From the NCBI GenBank assembly GCA_937127125.1, contig CAKZLO010000074.1, positions 1-64,000 of the forward strand: a stretch of 64,000 nucleotides of DNA. Reading direction: 5' to 3'. The position numbers and the translations under genes were made by a program. The stretch's first letter is position 1. Every line of letters starts with the position of its first letter. This stretch comes from an uncultured Ardenticatenia bacterium. GTDB taxonomy: Bacteria > Chloroflexota > Anaerolineae > 4572-78 > NAK82. Below the pieces are notes generated by a model. That model worked only from the letters and a program-made list of their open reading frames with translations. It did not search any database and was not told where the DNA came from. Below are positions 1-11,119 of the stretch, in pieces.

Positions 1-77
1 GTCTTGCCATGATCCACGTGCCCTATCGTCCCCACGTTCACATGCGGCTTGTCCCGAACAAATTTCTCCTTCGCCAT
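1..77 (-). CDS. tuf: Elongation factor Tu, 5' end only
   Basis: The N-terminal 25 residues of EF-Tu run off the left edge of the window. The translation starts MAKEKFVRDKPHVNVGTIGH and reaches the first part of the G1 P-loop (GHVDHGKT). EF-Tu is the GTPase that delivers aminoacyl-tRNA to the ribosome. The ATG at 77 is supported by an AGGAGG Shine-Dalgarno at 85-90. It lies directly downstream of tRNA-Thr and tRNA-Tyr on the same strand, a common tRNA-tuf arrangement in bacteria. Everything after the P-loop is outside the window. Confidence 0.95.
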   Translation of the reverse strand, partial: MAKEKFVRDKPHVNVGTIGHVDHGK

Positions 78-156
78 TGGCGTTCCTCCTCAATGTCTCA
101 GATAATGACGCACGTCCTTCGCATAACAGGACTCACATATCTCCACCACATAAGAA

Positions 157-229
157 AGCCCTCGACCGGACTTGAACCGGTGACCCCATTCTTACCAAGA
201 ATGTGCTCTACCCACTGAGCTACGAGGGC
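157..229 (-). tRNA. tRNA-Thr (anticodon GGT)
   Basis: A full cloverleaf can be folded. The 7-bp acceptor stem is formed by 223-229 and 158-164, there is a GTTCAAGTC-type T arm, and the anticodon stem encloses the loop TTGGTAA with anticodon GGT. The 3' CCA is not encoded, so it must be added by the CCA-adding enzyme. It lies between tRNA-Tyr and tuf. Confidence 0.95.
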
Positions 230-261
230 GTACGAGGTGGACAGACACCAATATTAACACA

Positions 262-343
262 TGGGCGGGGAAGGATTCGAACCTCCGAAGCGTTACGCAG
301 CTGATTTACAGTCAGCCCCCTTTGTCCACTTGGGTACCCGCCC
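262..343 (-). tRNA. tRNA-Tyr (anticodon GTA)
   Basis: This is a class II tRNA with a long variable arm. The acceptor stem pairs 337-343 with 263-269. The anticodon loop is CTGTAAA, giving GTA, closed by GCTGA/TCAGC. The T arm carries GGTTCGAATCC. No CCA is encoded. It is the first RNA of a probable tRNA-Tyr/tRNA-Thr/tuf transcription unit. Confidence 0.95.
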
Positions 344-375
344 TTGTAAATGTTCCGTTTGCTGCACAAAATGCT

Positions 376-404
376 AGTATACTGAAAAAATATTCTAAAG
401 TCAA
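376..404 (-). promoter_or_regulatory. Sigma-A promoter for tRNA-Tyr/tRNA-Thr/tuf
   Basis: Read on the minus strand: -35 TTGACT, a 17-nt AT-rich spacer, -10 TATACT. The predicted start is near 368, about 25 nt before the mature tRNA-Tyr. It abuts the stop codon of the SLOG gene ending at 406, so the tRNA unit is transcribed separately from ligA. Confidence 0.8.
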
Positions 405-405
405 A

Positions 406-3113
<2,708 letters not shown>

Positions 3114-3150
3114 TTACCAGAGCTTATGATGTTGGATGATGGAATTCATC

Positions 3151-3813
3151 TCACTCCGGTGGCGGAGCTGGCTCCAAAAAGTCAGCGCGTCCCCACCCTT
3201 CGCTTCCATCTGTGTTGCGCAAATACCACCACTGATAGAGAGCGCCCGTTTCATCTCGTTCCCCGTCTTGATCATCCCGTGGACCGTCCAGCACTGGCAG
3301 CACAGCATTTTCTCCAGCCACCACTAGGCGAGCTGTACTTCGCGCTGGTCCAGCCCGCAGGCTGAGACCCTTGCCTTCTGTATTGACAATACGCACGTAG
3401 CCTCCTACGCTGATCCCCGTTGGTGGTGTGGGGGTTGGGGTCGGTTGCGGAGTAGGCGTGGGCGGCACCGGCGTGGGTGTGGGGGGAACGGTTGGGGTGA
3501 AAGTCGGCACCAGCATGCTCTCCTCGGTAGGTGCAGGTGTCTGGACAGCCACCACGGTCATCTCAGTGGTCAATGCGGGAGTCGATTCCACCGAGACAAG
3601 AGTAGGAGTTGCTGCAGCCGTGGTAGTCCTGGTAAAGATGCGCACCAAACCTAATGCCACCAGCCCGATGGTCAACAGAGCTGCCAAGCCGCCGATCAAG
3701 ACCCAGACAATGGGGAAACCAACATCCTCGGTCTCCTCTTCAGTGCGCCTGGGGCGCCGTCGTTCGGGCATCTCCCATTGTACGTTATCTTCTGGTGGTT
3801 GATCCTGGATCAT
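3151..3813 (-). CDS. Membrane-anchored protein with Thr/Pro linker and SH3-like domain
   Basis: A 220-residue protein of unknown role. It has a charged cytoplasmic N-terminus (about 30 residues, ERRRPRRTEEE), one membrane segment at about 33-60 (VLIGGLAALLTIGLVALGL), a long Thr/Pro/Val-rich extracellular linker (about 62-145), and a C-terminal SH3b-like fold starting near GYVRIVNTEGKGLSLRAG and ending in WWYLRNTDGSEGWGRADFL. Bacterial SH3 domains of this kind often bind cell-wall peptides; that is family knowledge, not shown here. The ATG at 3813 lies downstream of a good promoter at 3917-3945 and is preceded by AGGAGG. Confidence 0.7.
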   Translation of the reverse strand: MIQDQPPEDNVQWEMPERRRPRRTEEETEDVGFPIVWVLIGGLAALLTIGLVALGLVRIFTRTTTAAATPTLVSVESTPALTTEMTVVAVQTPAPTEESMLVPTFTPTVPPTPTPVPPTPTPQPTPTPTPPTGISVGGYVRIVNTEGKGLSLRAGPARSTARLVVAGENAVLPVLDGPRDDQDGERDETGALYQWWYLRNTDGSEGWGRADFLEPAPPPE

Positions 3814-3916
3814 TCGAGTACCTCCTGATTGTGTAGATTCAGCAGCCGCACAATCACCAGCTCCAGCTTACCGGACTGCTGAGTGGATCGTACAGGTCTC
3901 GCATCTCCTTGGGGCC

Positions 3917-3945
3917 ATTGTACATACAAGACGCGCGATGTGCAA
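3917..3945 (-). promoter_or_regulatory. Sigma-A promoter for the SH3-like gene
   Basis: On the minus strand: -35 TTGCAC, 17-nt spacer, -10 TACAAT. It lies in the 234-bp gap after rsmE, giving a leader of about 95 nt before the ATG at 3813. The same gap has a 10-codon ORF (3957-3989) with a good GGAGG site; see findings. Confidence 0.6.
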
Positions 3946-4047
3946 GCTTTATGGTGTTATAGTACGTCTGCAAGAGGAAGGATTTGCATGAAACACCTCC
4001 ATAAGAGTGACAGCTGATTAGTGTCTTGCTGCACAGCGAGGAGAACT

Positions 4048-4806
4048 CTAATCTTGTTCCATTTCGTATAAGATGACGGAGGCGGCTACCAATCCGGCTG
4101 TCTCCGCACGCAAAACGCGCGGCCCCAACTGCACGGCTTGCACACCATACTGTGCGGCCAGATAAATCTCTTCGTTTGTGAAACCTCCTTCTGGCCCGAC
4201 GAGAAGGCTAAAGGCAGCAGGTGGCTTGCGCTCGTTGCTCGTGATGTTTGCAAGTGCGTGTTTGAGGCTGAACTGAGCATCATGTTCGGACAAAATAAAC
4301 GCACAGGCATTGGCAGCAACCGCTTCTTGGCAGGCTAGGGCGAACATCATCGCGGCACGCAAGATTGGCAGTCGTCCTCGATGGCTCTGCTCAGCCGCTT
4401 CACGGATGACGTGCTGCCAGCGCTCTAGCTTGGAATCCAGGTCAGAGACATCGCCTACCACAGAACGTTCACAGATGATAGGCACGAACTCGGAGACCCC
4501 CAGCTCTGTGCCTTTTTGGAGCACGAATTCGAATTTGCGCGCTTTGAGCGCTGCCTGATATAGGACAATGCGCGTGCGCGGTTCGCCCATGGCAGGTCGT
4601 TCTTCAATGATCCAACCGATCACTGAGCTGGAGGACACTTGTTGGAGCTCAACCTCGCACTCCCATCCAGTATTGTCCAGCACGACGATGCGGTCACCGG
4701 GTCGGAGACGCAACACATTGCGCACCTGGTGCGCTGTCGCACCGTATAATGTTACGGATTTCTCGTGAATCCACTCAGGTGGCACAAAAAAGCGATGCTG
4801 TGTCAT
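4048..4806 (-). CDS. rsmE: 16S rRNA m3U1498 methyltransferase RsmE
   Basis: A SPOUT-class, SAM-dependent enzyme that methylates N3 of U1498 in 16S rRNA. Its 252 residues match the family. An N-terminal PUA-like domain (HRFFVPPEWI ... HQVRNVLRLRPGD) is followed by the knotted SPOUT domain with the SAM-binding loop LLVGPEGGFTNEEI and the C-terminal LGPRVLRAETAGLVA motif. It starts 12 nt after the prmA stop, and prmA-rsmE pairs are common in bacteria. Here both lie at the end of the heat-shock operon. Confidence 0.95.
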   Translation of the reverse strand: MTQHRFFVPPEWIHEKSVTLYGATAHQVRNVLRLRPGDRIVVLDNTGWECEVELQQVSSSSVIGWIIEERPAMGEPRTRIVLYQAALKARKFEFVLQKGTELGVSEFVPIICERSVVGDVSDLDSKLERWQHVIREAAEQSHRGRLPILRAAMMFALACQEAVAANACAFILSEHDAQFSLKHALANITSNERKPPAAFSLLVGPEGGFTNEEIYLAAQYGVQAVQLGPRVLRAETAGLVAASVILYEMEQD

Positions 4807-4818
4807 AAGTTGGCATTA

Positions 4819-5835
4819 TTATGAATTGGGCCCAGCAGACATCTCGTTCGGACGCCGAGCACATATGGCCACCCATCCTTCTTCCGCGCGCTGGTCGATT
4901 ATTTCCATCCCCTGAGCGCGGAGTGCTCGAGCTACTTCGTCGCTCTGTTCGGGGATGATACCGCTTGCGATCAGTGCGCCAGCAGGAAGCAGATTGCGTG
5001 CCAGAGCCGGTGCTAACACGATAATAGTTTCAGCTAACAAATTGGCTAAAATGACGTTCCAGCCCGAAATTCCGGATGAGACAGACGGAAGCAGTGCACT
5101 CGTTGAGCTGCTCAGTGCGGGCAGCAGAGGTTGGGAATCGGGGAGAGACCCTATCTGAAGGGTACCATCGGGAGCTAAGGTGCCATGCTGTACCACAATT
5201 GTGAAGGCCAAGCCGTTGCGCTGCACATTCTCCTGCGCGACACACACTGCCTCGGGGTCAATATCGAGCGCAAGGACGGAGGTGGCACCCAGTCGTGCTG
5301 CGGCAATAGCCAAGATGCCAGAACCACTTCCAAGGTCGAGCACTGCATCACCAGGGCACAAGTGCTCTTCGAGCAGTGTGAGACACAAGCGCGTTGTTGC
5401 ATGCAGCCCGCTGCCAAAAGCCATCCCCGGGTCTATTTCAATCACGCGCTCGTGTGGCTTAGGGTCATAGGGTTCCCAGCTGGGTTTGACCACCAGGCGT
5501 TGGCCAACGTTGAAGACGTGGTAATTGGCTTTCCAGGCCTCTGCCCAGTCTGTCTCGCTCAGGGTGCGCAATGTAGGCGCAACAACAGGTGGTTCTTGAT
5601 GTGCAGCGCGCACCCGATTGAGCAACTCCAGTGAGATTTCGATGTGACGTAGGCGCTCGATGTTTTGAGCCTGAACATATGTCTTAACGTTTGTTGTCAT
5701 TAGGCCCCGATCATCGATGCGTTGCTCTGTCACTGCGCCACCCCAGCCGTAGCGATCAAACACCTCGGCGACCAGCTGTGCCGTCTCTGAATCCAGGTCG
5801 TACAAAGCTACCTCGATGAGGGGTTGGCTACTCAT
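4819..5835 (-). CDS. prmA: Ribosomal protein L11 methyltransferase PrmA
   Basis: SAM-dependent trimethylation of ribosomal protein L11. It has 338 residues, longer than the usual 290-320. The methyltransferase core is clear: VLDLGSGSGILAIAAARLGA (motif I), LALDIDPEAV, then WNVILANLLAETI with the catalytic-loop NLLA. The N-terminal ferredoxin-like L11-binding domain is present, including ETDWAEAWKANYHVF. The extra length is a Ser/Leu/Pro-rich stretch at about 225-262, between motif III and NLLA, which looks like a low-complexity surface loop. It starts 14 nt after the dnaJ stop. Confidence 0.94.
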   Translation of the reverse strand: MSSQPLIEVALYDLDSETAQLVAEVFDRYGWGGAVTEQRIDDRGLMTTNVKTYVQAQNIERLRHIEISLELLNRVRAAHQEPPVVAPTLRTLSETDWAEAWKANYHVFNVGQRLVVKPSWEPYDPKPHERVIEIDPGMAFGSGLHATTRLCLTLLEEHLCPGDAVLDLGSGSGILAIAAARLGATSVLALDIDPEAVCVAQENVQRNGLAFTIVVQHGTLAPDGTLQIGSLPDSQPLLPALSSSTSALLPSVSSGISGWNVILANLLAETIIVLAPALARNLLPAGALIASGIIPEQSDEVARALRAQGMEIIDQRAEEGWVAICARRPNEMSAGPNS

Positions 5836-5849
5836 AAGCTCTGACCAGA

Positions 5850-6980
5850 TCAGACGCCTAACGCTTCACGCACTCGATCGAAGAAGCTGCGTTCTCGTTG
5901 GGGCACAACCTCCTTATCCAGGGTCTTGCCCAATTCGATCAACAGTGCGCGTTGTTCGGGGGTAAGGTTGGTAGGCGTCAACACTTGGATCGTGACGATC
6001 ATGTCGCCTCGCCCGTCGCGCCGCAGATATGGCACGCCCAGCCCGCGCAGGCGAATAGTGTCACCCGTCTGGGTGCCGGCTGGAATGATCATCTTATGCA
6101 TGCTGCCATCGATGGTGGGGACTTCTACCTCGTCGCCGAGTGCTGCTTGAGCGATATTGATTGCCAGCTCAAGGTAGATATCGTGATCGACCCGGCGGAA
6201 GAAGCGATGAGGCTTTACGTGGAGCACAACATACAGATTGCCGGGCGGCCCACCGTTCAGACCTGGTTCACCCTCTTTGGCGAGCCGAATCTGGGTCCCA
6301 TCATCCACGCCTGCCGGGATTTTCACCGCCAGCCGACGCTGTTCGAGCACGCGCTTGCGCCCTCGACAACGGCTACATGGTGTCGTGATTACCTCGCCCT
6401 CGCCTTGACAACGTGGGCAGGTGGAGATGTTTAAAAAGAACCCCATCTGATGACGGACTTCACCCAGACCATTGCATTCGGGGCAACGGATCGGCGAGGT
6501 GCCCGGCTCGGCGCCTGAACCATTACATTGAGGACACGTTTGGTGGCGTGTGATCTCGATTTCCTTTTCTGCCCCGAACACGGCTTCGGTGAATTCGATC
6601 TCCAAATCGTAGCGCAGATCGGCACCGCGCTGTGGTCCACGTCGCGTCCGTGCCCGGCTGCCGAAGCCCATGCCGAAGCTAGTGCCGAAGAACTCCTCAA
6701 ATATCTCAAATGGATCGCGGAATCCACCGAAGCCCTCAAAGCCGCCCCAACCGCCGGGAGCCCCTCCGTGTCCAAAGCGGTCATAAACAGCACGTTTCTC
6801 CGGATCACTCAGCACCTGGTATGCTTCATTGATCTCCTTGAAGCGTATCTCGGCGTCCGGATCCTTGCAGACGTCCGGATGGTACTGTCGTGCAAGCCGG
6901 CGATAAGCTTTCTTAATGTCTTCAGTGCTGGCATTTCGGTCTATGCCTAGGATTTCGTAGTAGTCACGCTTGTTGCTCAA
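5850..6980 (-). CDS. dnaJ: Chaperone DnaJ (Hsp40)
   Basis: Co-chaperone that delivers unfolded proteins to DnaK and stimulates its ATPase. It has 376 residues. The J domain carries the essential HPD (RQYHPDVC, about residue 34), followed by a Gly/Phe-rich linker (about 72-110). The zinc-binding region has four repeats: [24 protein letters not shown] and a slightly diverged CSRCRGRK. The C-terminal substrate-binding domains follow (VKPHRFFRR...[11 protein letters not shown]). The start is TTG at 6980, directly before [11 protein letters not shown] and after a GGGAGAG site; no better ATG exists. Fourth gene of the CIRCE operon. Confidence 0.97.
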   Translation of the reverse strand: MSNKRDYYEILGIDRNASTEDIKKAYRRLARQYHPDVCKDPDAEIRFKEINEAYQVLSDPEKRAVYDRFGHGGAPGGWGGFEGFGGFRDPFEIFEEFFGTSFGMGFGSRARTRRGPQRGADLRYDLEIEFTEAVFGAEKEIEITRHQTCPQCNGSGAEPGTSPIRCPECNGLGEVRHQMGFFLNISTCPRCQGEGEVITTPCSRCRGRKRVLEQRRLAVKIPAGVDDGTQIRLAKEGEPGLNGGPPGNLYVVLHVKPHRFFRRVDHDIYLELAINIAQAALGDEVEVPTIDGSMHKMIIPAGTQTGDTIRLRGLGVPYLRRDGRGDMIVTIQVLTPTNLTPEQRALLIELGKTLDKEVVPQRERSFFDRVREALGV

Positions 6981-7088
6981 CTCTCACTCTCCCGCCAGAA
7001 TAGGTGAAAGAGAATACCTTGCCACAGTAGTGATCAGAAACGAAAAAATGGTCTTTAGCAACTCAGATTCACCCTTCTGCGCAGCATG

Positions 7089-8996
7089 CTATGTTTCTTG
7101 AAATTCCCCGTCCACCACTTCGCCTTCTGGGGGCTTTTGCGTCTCCTCGTGCGGAGGAGTAGCATCGCTATCAGGACGGGGCGTACTTCCGTGCTGTTCA
7201 TACATAGCAGCGCCGATCTTTTGCATGGCTGTACCCAGCTCTTCAGTAGCCTGTCTGATGCGCGCTATGTCGCTGCCACTGAGAGCTTCGCGCACCATTC
7301 CAACCTTCTGCTCCACCTCAGATCTCACATTGTTGGGCACCTTGTCGCCCAGCTCCCGTAAGGCTTTCTCGGCGGCGTAAATCATGCTATCGGCGCGGTT
7401 GCGCGCTTCCGCTTCCTCGCGGCGGCGCGCATCTTCCTGGCGATGTCGCTCTGCTTCCTCCACCATACGCTTGATTTCTGCCTCACTCAGGCCGCTGGAA
7501 GCAGTGATCGTGATCTTCTGCTCGCGCCCGGTCGCCTTGTCGCGCGCGCTGACGTGGAGAATGCCATCAGCATCGATGTCAAAGCATACCTCGATCTGGG
7601 GCACACCGCGTGGCGCCGGAGGGATGCCGTCCAAAATAAACTTGCCCAGCAGCTTGTTATCTGCTGCCATAGGGCGTTCACCTTGGACTACCTTGATTTC
7701 CACACTGGTCTGGCCATCTGATGCAGTGGAAAAGATCTGGCTCTTGCGCGTAGGGATCGTTGTGTTGCGTGGGATCAAGGGTGTGGCGACGCCGCCTAAT
7801 GTTTCGATGCCCAACGTGAGGGGCGTTACGTCCAACAAAAGAACATCTCTTACCTCTCCACCGAGTACACCAGCCTGAATAGCGGCTCCGATAGCTACCA
7901 CTTCATCAGGGTTGACACCTTTGTGCGGTTCCCGTCCGAAGATTCTCTTCACCGCAGCCTGCACTGCCGGGCTGCGTGTCTGTCCGCCCACCAGAACCAC
8001 CTCATTGATCTGGTGCGGTTCCAGCTTCGCATCCTGCAAGGCCTGACGGCACGGGCCAAGGGAACGATCTACCAAATCCTCAGTCAGTTGCTCCAATTTG
8101 GCCCGGGTGAGAGTCATAATCAGGTGCTTGGGCCCCGTGGCGTCGGCAGTGATAAAAGGTAGGTTGATCTCCGTTTGCAGTGTGGATGACAGCTCGATCT
8201 TAGCCCGTTCACAGGCCTCGCGTAGACGCTGCAAAGCTTGACGGTCCTGACGCAAGTCGATGCCATGTTCTTTGTAAAACTCATCTGCCACATAGTCCAC
8301 GATGCGTTGATCGAAGTCATCGCCGCCCAAGAAGGTATCACCATTAGTTGCCTTGACCTCGAAGACGCCATCGCCGACATCCAGGATGGAAATATCAAAG
8401 GTACCGCCCCCCAGATCATAGACAGCGATAATCTCGTCCTTTCGCTTGTCAAGACCGTACGCCAAGCTCGCAGCAGTAGGTTCGTTGATGATGCGCAACA
8501 CTTCTAGGCCGGCGATACGCCCGGCATCCTTAGTCGCCTGGCGCTGACTATCGTTGAAATAAGCTGGCACAGTGATAACTGCTTGAGTTACTGGCTCACC
8601 CAGGTAGGCCTCGGCATCCGCCTTGAGTTTTTGGAGAATCATGGCGCTGATCTCTTGTGGAGAGTAGGTCTTGCCCCCCATCTCCACAAGCACGTCACCG
8701 TTGGGCGCCTCGTGCACTGCATAGGGCACATGCTGGATGGCACGCTGCACTTCCGGATCGCGATATTTGCGCCCCATAAAGCGCTTGATGGAGAAAATTG
8801 TGTTCTCCGGATTGATAATCGCCTGACGGCGGGCAATCTGCCCCACCATCCGTTCGCCTGTCTTGGGATTGACAGCGACGACAGAAGGGCATAGACGCGA
8901 CCCCTCGGCAGTGGGGATCACCACCGGTTCCCCACCTTCCATAACTGCTACGACGGAGTTGGTGGTGCCGAGGTCAATGCCGATAATCTTTCCCAT
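7089..8996 (-). CDS. dnaK: Chaperone DnaK (Hsp70)
   Basis: ATP-dependent Hsp70 chaperone in the cytoplasm. Its 635 residues match the family. The nucleotide-binding domain opens [18 protein letters not shown] and has the connect/phosphate motifs [13 protein letters not shown] and [13 protein letters not shown]. The interdomain linker [10 protein letters not shown] (about 385) leads to the beta-sandwich substrate domain and the helical lid. The tail is acidic ([10 protein letters not shown]) rather than EEVD. A 108-nt gap separates it from dnaJ and a 36-nt gap from grpE. Confidence 0.98.
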   Translation of the reverse strand: MGKIIGIDLGTTNSVVAVMEGGEPVVIPTAEGSRLCPSVVAVNPKTGERMVGQIARRQAIINPENTIFSIKRFMGRKYRDPEVQRAIQHVPYAVHEAPNGDVLVEMGGKTYSPQEISAMILQKLKADAEAYLGEPVTQAVITVPAYFNDSQRQATKDAGRIAGLEVLRIINEPTAASLAYGLDKRKDEIIAVYDLGGGTFDISILDVGDGVFEVKATNGDTFLGGDDFDQRIVDYVADEFYKEHGIDLRQDRQALQRLREACERAKIELSSTLQTEINLPFITADATGPKHLIMTLTRAKLEQLTEDLVDRSLGPCRQALQDAKLEPHQINEVVLVGGQTRSPAVQAAVKRIFGREPHKGVNPDEVVAIGAAIQAGVLGGEVRDVLLLDVTPLTLGIETLGGVATPLIPRNTTIPTRKSQIFSTASDGQTSVEIKVVQGERPMAADNKLLGKFILDGIPPAPRGVPQIEVCFDIDADGILHVSARDKATGREQKITITASSGLSEAEIKRMVEEAERHRQEDARRREEAEARNRADSMIYAAEKALRELGDKVPNNVRSEVEQKVGMVREALSGSDIARIRQATEELGTAMQKIGAAMYEQHGSTPRPDSDATPPHEETQKPPEGEVVDGEFQET

Positions 8997-9032
8997 GTGA
9001 TCTATCCGCTCCTCTATGTAGGGCTGTACAGC

Positions 9033-9683
9033 TTAGTCAGATACAACATTATTCTCTTGTTCGCCCGAGCTGCTCGGCGCTTGCGCTGCGGTGTTGCAAG
9101 CTACTTTGACCAGGGCTGGACGCAGAACACGCTCACCAAGGCAGTACCCCTTGCGCAACTCTTCGATGACGGTACCATCCGGGTGTTCGGTGGTTTCCTC
9201 CTGCATCATCGCCTCGTGCCATTGGGGGTCAAACATCTGCCCCACCGCTGACACTGGGGTCACGTTTTCGCTTTCCAGAAACGCCTGGAGCTTGTTCAGG
9301 ATCATTTGCACACCGCTGACCCAAGGATGGTCGGCCAGTTCTGGCGGCAGCGCCTGCCACGCGCGCTCAAAATCGTCCACGATGGGCAATAGCTTGAGCA
9401 GCAGCGCCTCGTTGCTGCGGCAACGAATCTCATCGCGCTCTGCCTCGACGCGCCGCCGGTAGTTGGCAAACTCGGCGCGGGCACGTTGCCAGCCCTCCAG
9501 GTATTCGGCGGCCTGTGCCTGTGTCTTCTCCAATTCGGCCTGCAAAGCAGCCACGTCCACCGTCGTTGCTGCTGGCAACTCAGCAGGCGTGCCACCGATC
9601 TCTGTTTCTTCTGTGCTCGGTTCTGTCCCAGGTTCTGATAGTAAGGGTTCCCCTGTCACAGTATTCTTTTCGTTGTCCGACAT
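9033..9683 (-). CDS. grpE: Nucleotide exchange factor GrpE
   Basis: Dimeric exchange factor that releases ADP from DnaK. About 216 residues. An acidic, low-complexity N-terminus (residues 1-40) precedes a long coiled coil (QAELEKTQAQAAEYLEGWQ) and the conserved RARAEFANYRRRVEAERDE. The C-terminal beta wing carries QMFDPQWHEAMMQEE and GYCLGERVLRPALVKV. I start at the ATG at 9683 because an AGGAGG sits 6 nt upstream; the in-frame start 6 codons earlier lacks this. It lies between hrcA and dnaK. Confidence 0.96.
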   Translation of the reverse strand: MSDNEKNTVTGEPLLSEPGTEPSTEETEIGGTPAELPAATTVDVAALQAELEKTQAQAAEYLEGWQRARAEFANYRRRVEAERDEIRCRSNEALLLKLLPIVDDFERAWQALPPELADHPWVSGVQMILNKLQAFLESENVTPVSAVGQMFDPQWHEAMMQEETTEHPDGTVIEELRKGYCLGERVLRPALVKVACNTAAQAPSSSGEQENNVVSD

Positions 9684-9762
9684 AGCGCCTCCTATTCCCA
9701 CGCAAGGCCGAAGAAGCCAGATATACTCACAATCTCACAGGATGGGTTGCGCTGTGAATTTG

Positions 9763-10809
9763 TCAGCGACCGTAGAGGTTGCTCATCAGGTCGCTCATCA
9801 GTTGGGCTACGTACCGTACCACTGATACAGCGCGATCATACTGTATGCGCAACGGCCCCAGCACACCCAGTGCACCAGCTACCTGATCTTCTACCCCATA
9901 CCGTGCGAGCACTAAGCTCACCTCTGAAAGATCCTGCCAGCGTCCTTCGCCACCGATGATGATTTGCAGACCGCCTCGTTGCAATACTTCGCTGACCAAC
10001 GCGTCGATCATTTGTCGTTCTTCCAGTAGACGCACGATTTGCTGGGCGCCTTCACTGTGGACGAATTCTGGCTGGCTCAACAGATTAAGCAGCCCATCTC
10101 GGTAAATCTCGCTGGCATGGCGAGCATCAAGACGCCGCATAATGTCACATACGGCATCGCCTACGCGGTGCTCCAACTCTGGCAAGCTTGGCAAGGTAGC
10201 CACGATGGCTCTCTCATTAAGCCCTTCCCAGCGATGATTGAGCTGAGCAGCAATGCGCGACAGCTCCTCTTGGCTTATCGGCGCATTCAGCGTTAGTACC
10301 TGCTGCTTCACCACGCCGGCGTACAACACCAGAATCAACAGTGCCAGCGTATCTCGAATGGATATCAACTCCACATGTTTCAGACGGCTGGGCGCAGACT
10401 TGGGAGAGGTTACCAGAGCAGCCCCTCGTGCCCGATGCGCCAGGACGGCCGCTGCCAGGCGCATCCACTGTTCCATATCCAGTCTTGCTTGATGAAACTG
10501 ATGACTGATGGTACGTCGCTCGGCGGGTGATAGATCGCTCTCCCCCATCAGCTTTTCTACGAAGTACCGATAGCCCTTCTCGGTGGGGATACGCCCCGCC
10601 GAGGTGTGCGGATGAGTGAGGTAGCCCCTCTCCTCCAGCCAAGCCATGTCATTACGGATCGTGGCTGGACTGACCTCCAGATGATAGCAGTCTCTGATTG
10701 CCTTTGAGCCCACAGGCGCCGCCGTACGAATGTATTCCCTGATCACCAGACGCAACACTGTCTGGCAGCGCAGCGTCATCTCATCCGACTCAGGCGTCTC
10801 AATTGGCAT
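9763..10809 (-). CDS. hrcA: Heat-inducible transcription repressor HrcA
   Basis: Repressor that binds CIRCE and shuts off the dnaK operon at normal temperature. 348 residues. An N-terminal winged helix carries the family motif GSKAIRDCYHLEVSPATIRNDM (in part) and LEERGYLTHPHTSAGRIPT. The GAF-like dimerisation domain follows, ending LGVLGPLRIQYDRAVSVVRYVA. It is first in hrcA-grpE-dnaK-dnaJ-prmA-rsmE, and a perfect CIRCE lies 36 nt upstream of its ATG, so it represses its own operon. Confidence 0.97.
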   Translation of the reverse strand: MPIETPESDEMTLRCQTVLRLVIREYIRTAAPVGSKAIRDCYHLEVSPATIRNDMAWLEERGYLTHPHTSAGRIPTEKGYRYFVEKLMGESDLSPAERRTISHQFHQARLDMEQWMRLAAAVLAHRARGAALVTSPKSAPSRLKHVELISIRDTLALLILVLYAGVVKQQVLTLNAPISQEELSRIAAQLNHRWEGLNERAIVATLPSLPELEHRVGDAVCDIMRRLDARHASEIYRDGLLNLLSQPEFVHSEGAQQIVRLLEERQMIDALVSEVLQRGGLQIIIGGEGRWQDLSEVSLVLARYGVEDQVAGALGVLGPLRIQYDRAVSVVRYVAQLMSDLMSNLYGR

Positions 10810-10845
10810 TATCTGGACACCCCCAGTGCAAGAGCCACTATTAAG

Positions 10846-10872
10846 TTAGCACTCTTAGCATAAGAGTGCTAA
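10846..10872 (-). promoter_or_regulatory. CIRCE operator
   Basis: A perfect inverted repeat: TTAGCACTC, nine nucleotides, GAGTGCTAA. It matches the published CIRCE consensus at every arm position. It starts about 8 nt after the predicted transcription start of the hrcA promoter, so bound HrcA would block initiation or escape, and the element is also present in the leader RNA. Confidence 0.97.
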
Positions 10873-10886
10873 ATAGCTCAAGTGCT

Positions 10887-10915
10887 ATCATACCACAAAG
10901 CATAGGGAGTGTCAA
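10887..10915 (-). promoter_or_regulatory. Sigma-A promoter of the hrcA-dnaK operon
   Basis: On the minus strand: -35 TTGACA, 17-nt spacer, -10 TATGAT. It is almost at consensus and placed immediately upstream of CIRCE, as expected for a housekeeping-sigma heat-shock promoter under negative control. Confidence 0.92.
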
Positions 10916-11038
10916 AGAAAGTTCGGAAAATGGACTTGCTCACAGCGGCTTTGATAAAGAGCACCCTGTGGCTCCTGCCTACCCCACCAGACAGGATATC
11001 AGCTGGCCCGTTGTGTTTGTTGCCGAACGAGACCACAG

Positions 11039-11086
11039 TGCGCGGCACCAGGGTAGGGATAGGATGGTCATATCCGGTGCCGCGCA
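11039..11086 (-). terminator. Long-loop inverted repeat after the YVTN gene
   Basis: GCGCGGCACC at 11040-11049 pairs exactly with GGTGCCGCGC at 11076-11085, with an extra T-A pair outside. It lies 34 nt downstream of the YVTN stop and 120 nt upstream of the hrcA promoter. No T-run follows, so intrinsic termination is uncertain. Apart from this, 10916-11119 holds nothing I can recognise. Confidence 0.45.
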
Positions 11087-11119
11087 TGTAACGAGGAAGT
11101 GCCCTGTGTCCCTGGAGCG

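Noticed and set aside
3428-3802. Gly/Val-rich plus-strand ORF
   Set aside because: It is the reverse complement of the Thr/Pro-rich linker of the SH3-like gene; such linkers always create open antisense frames.
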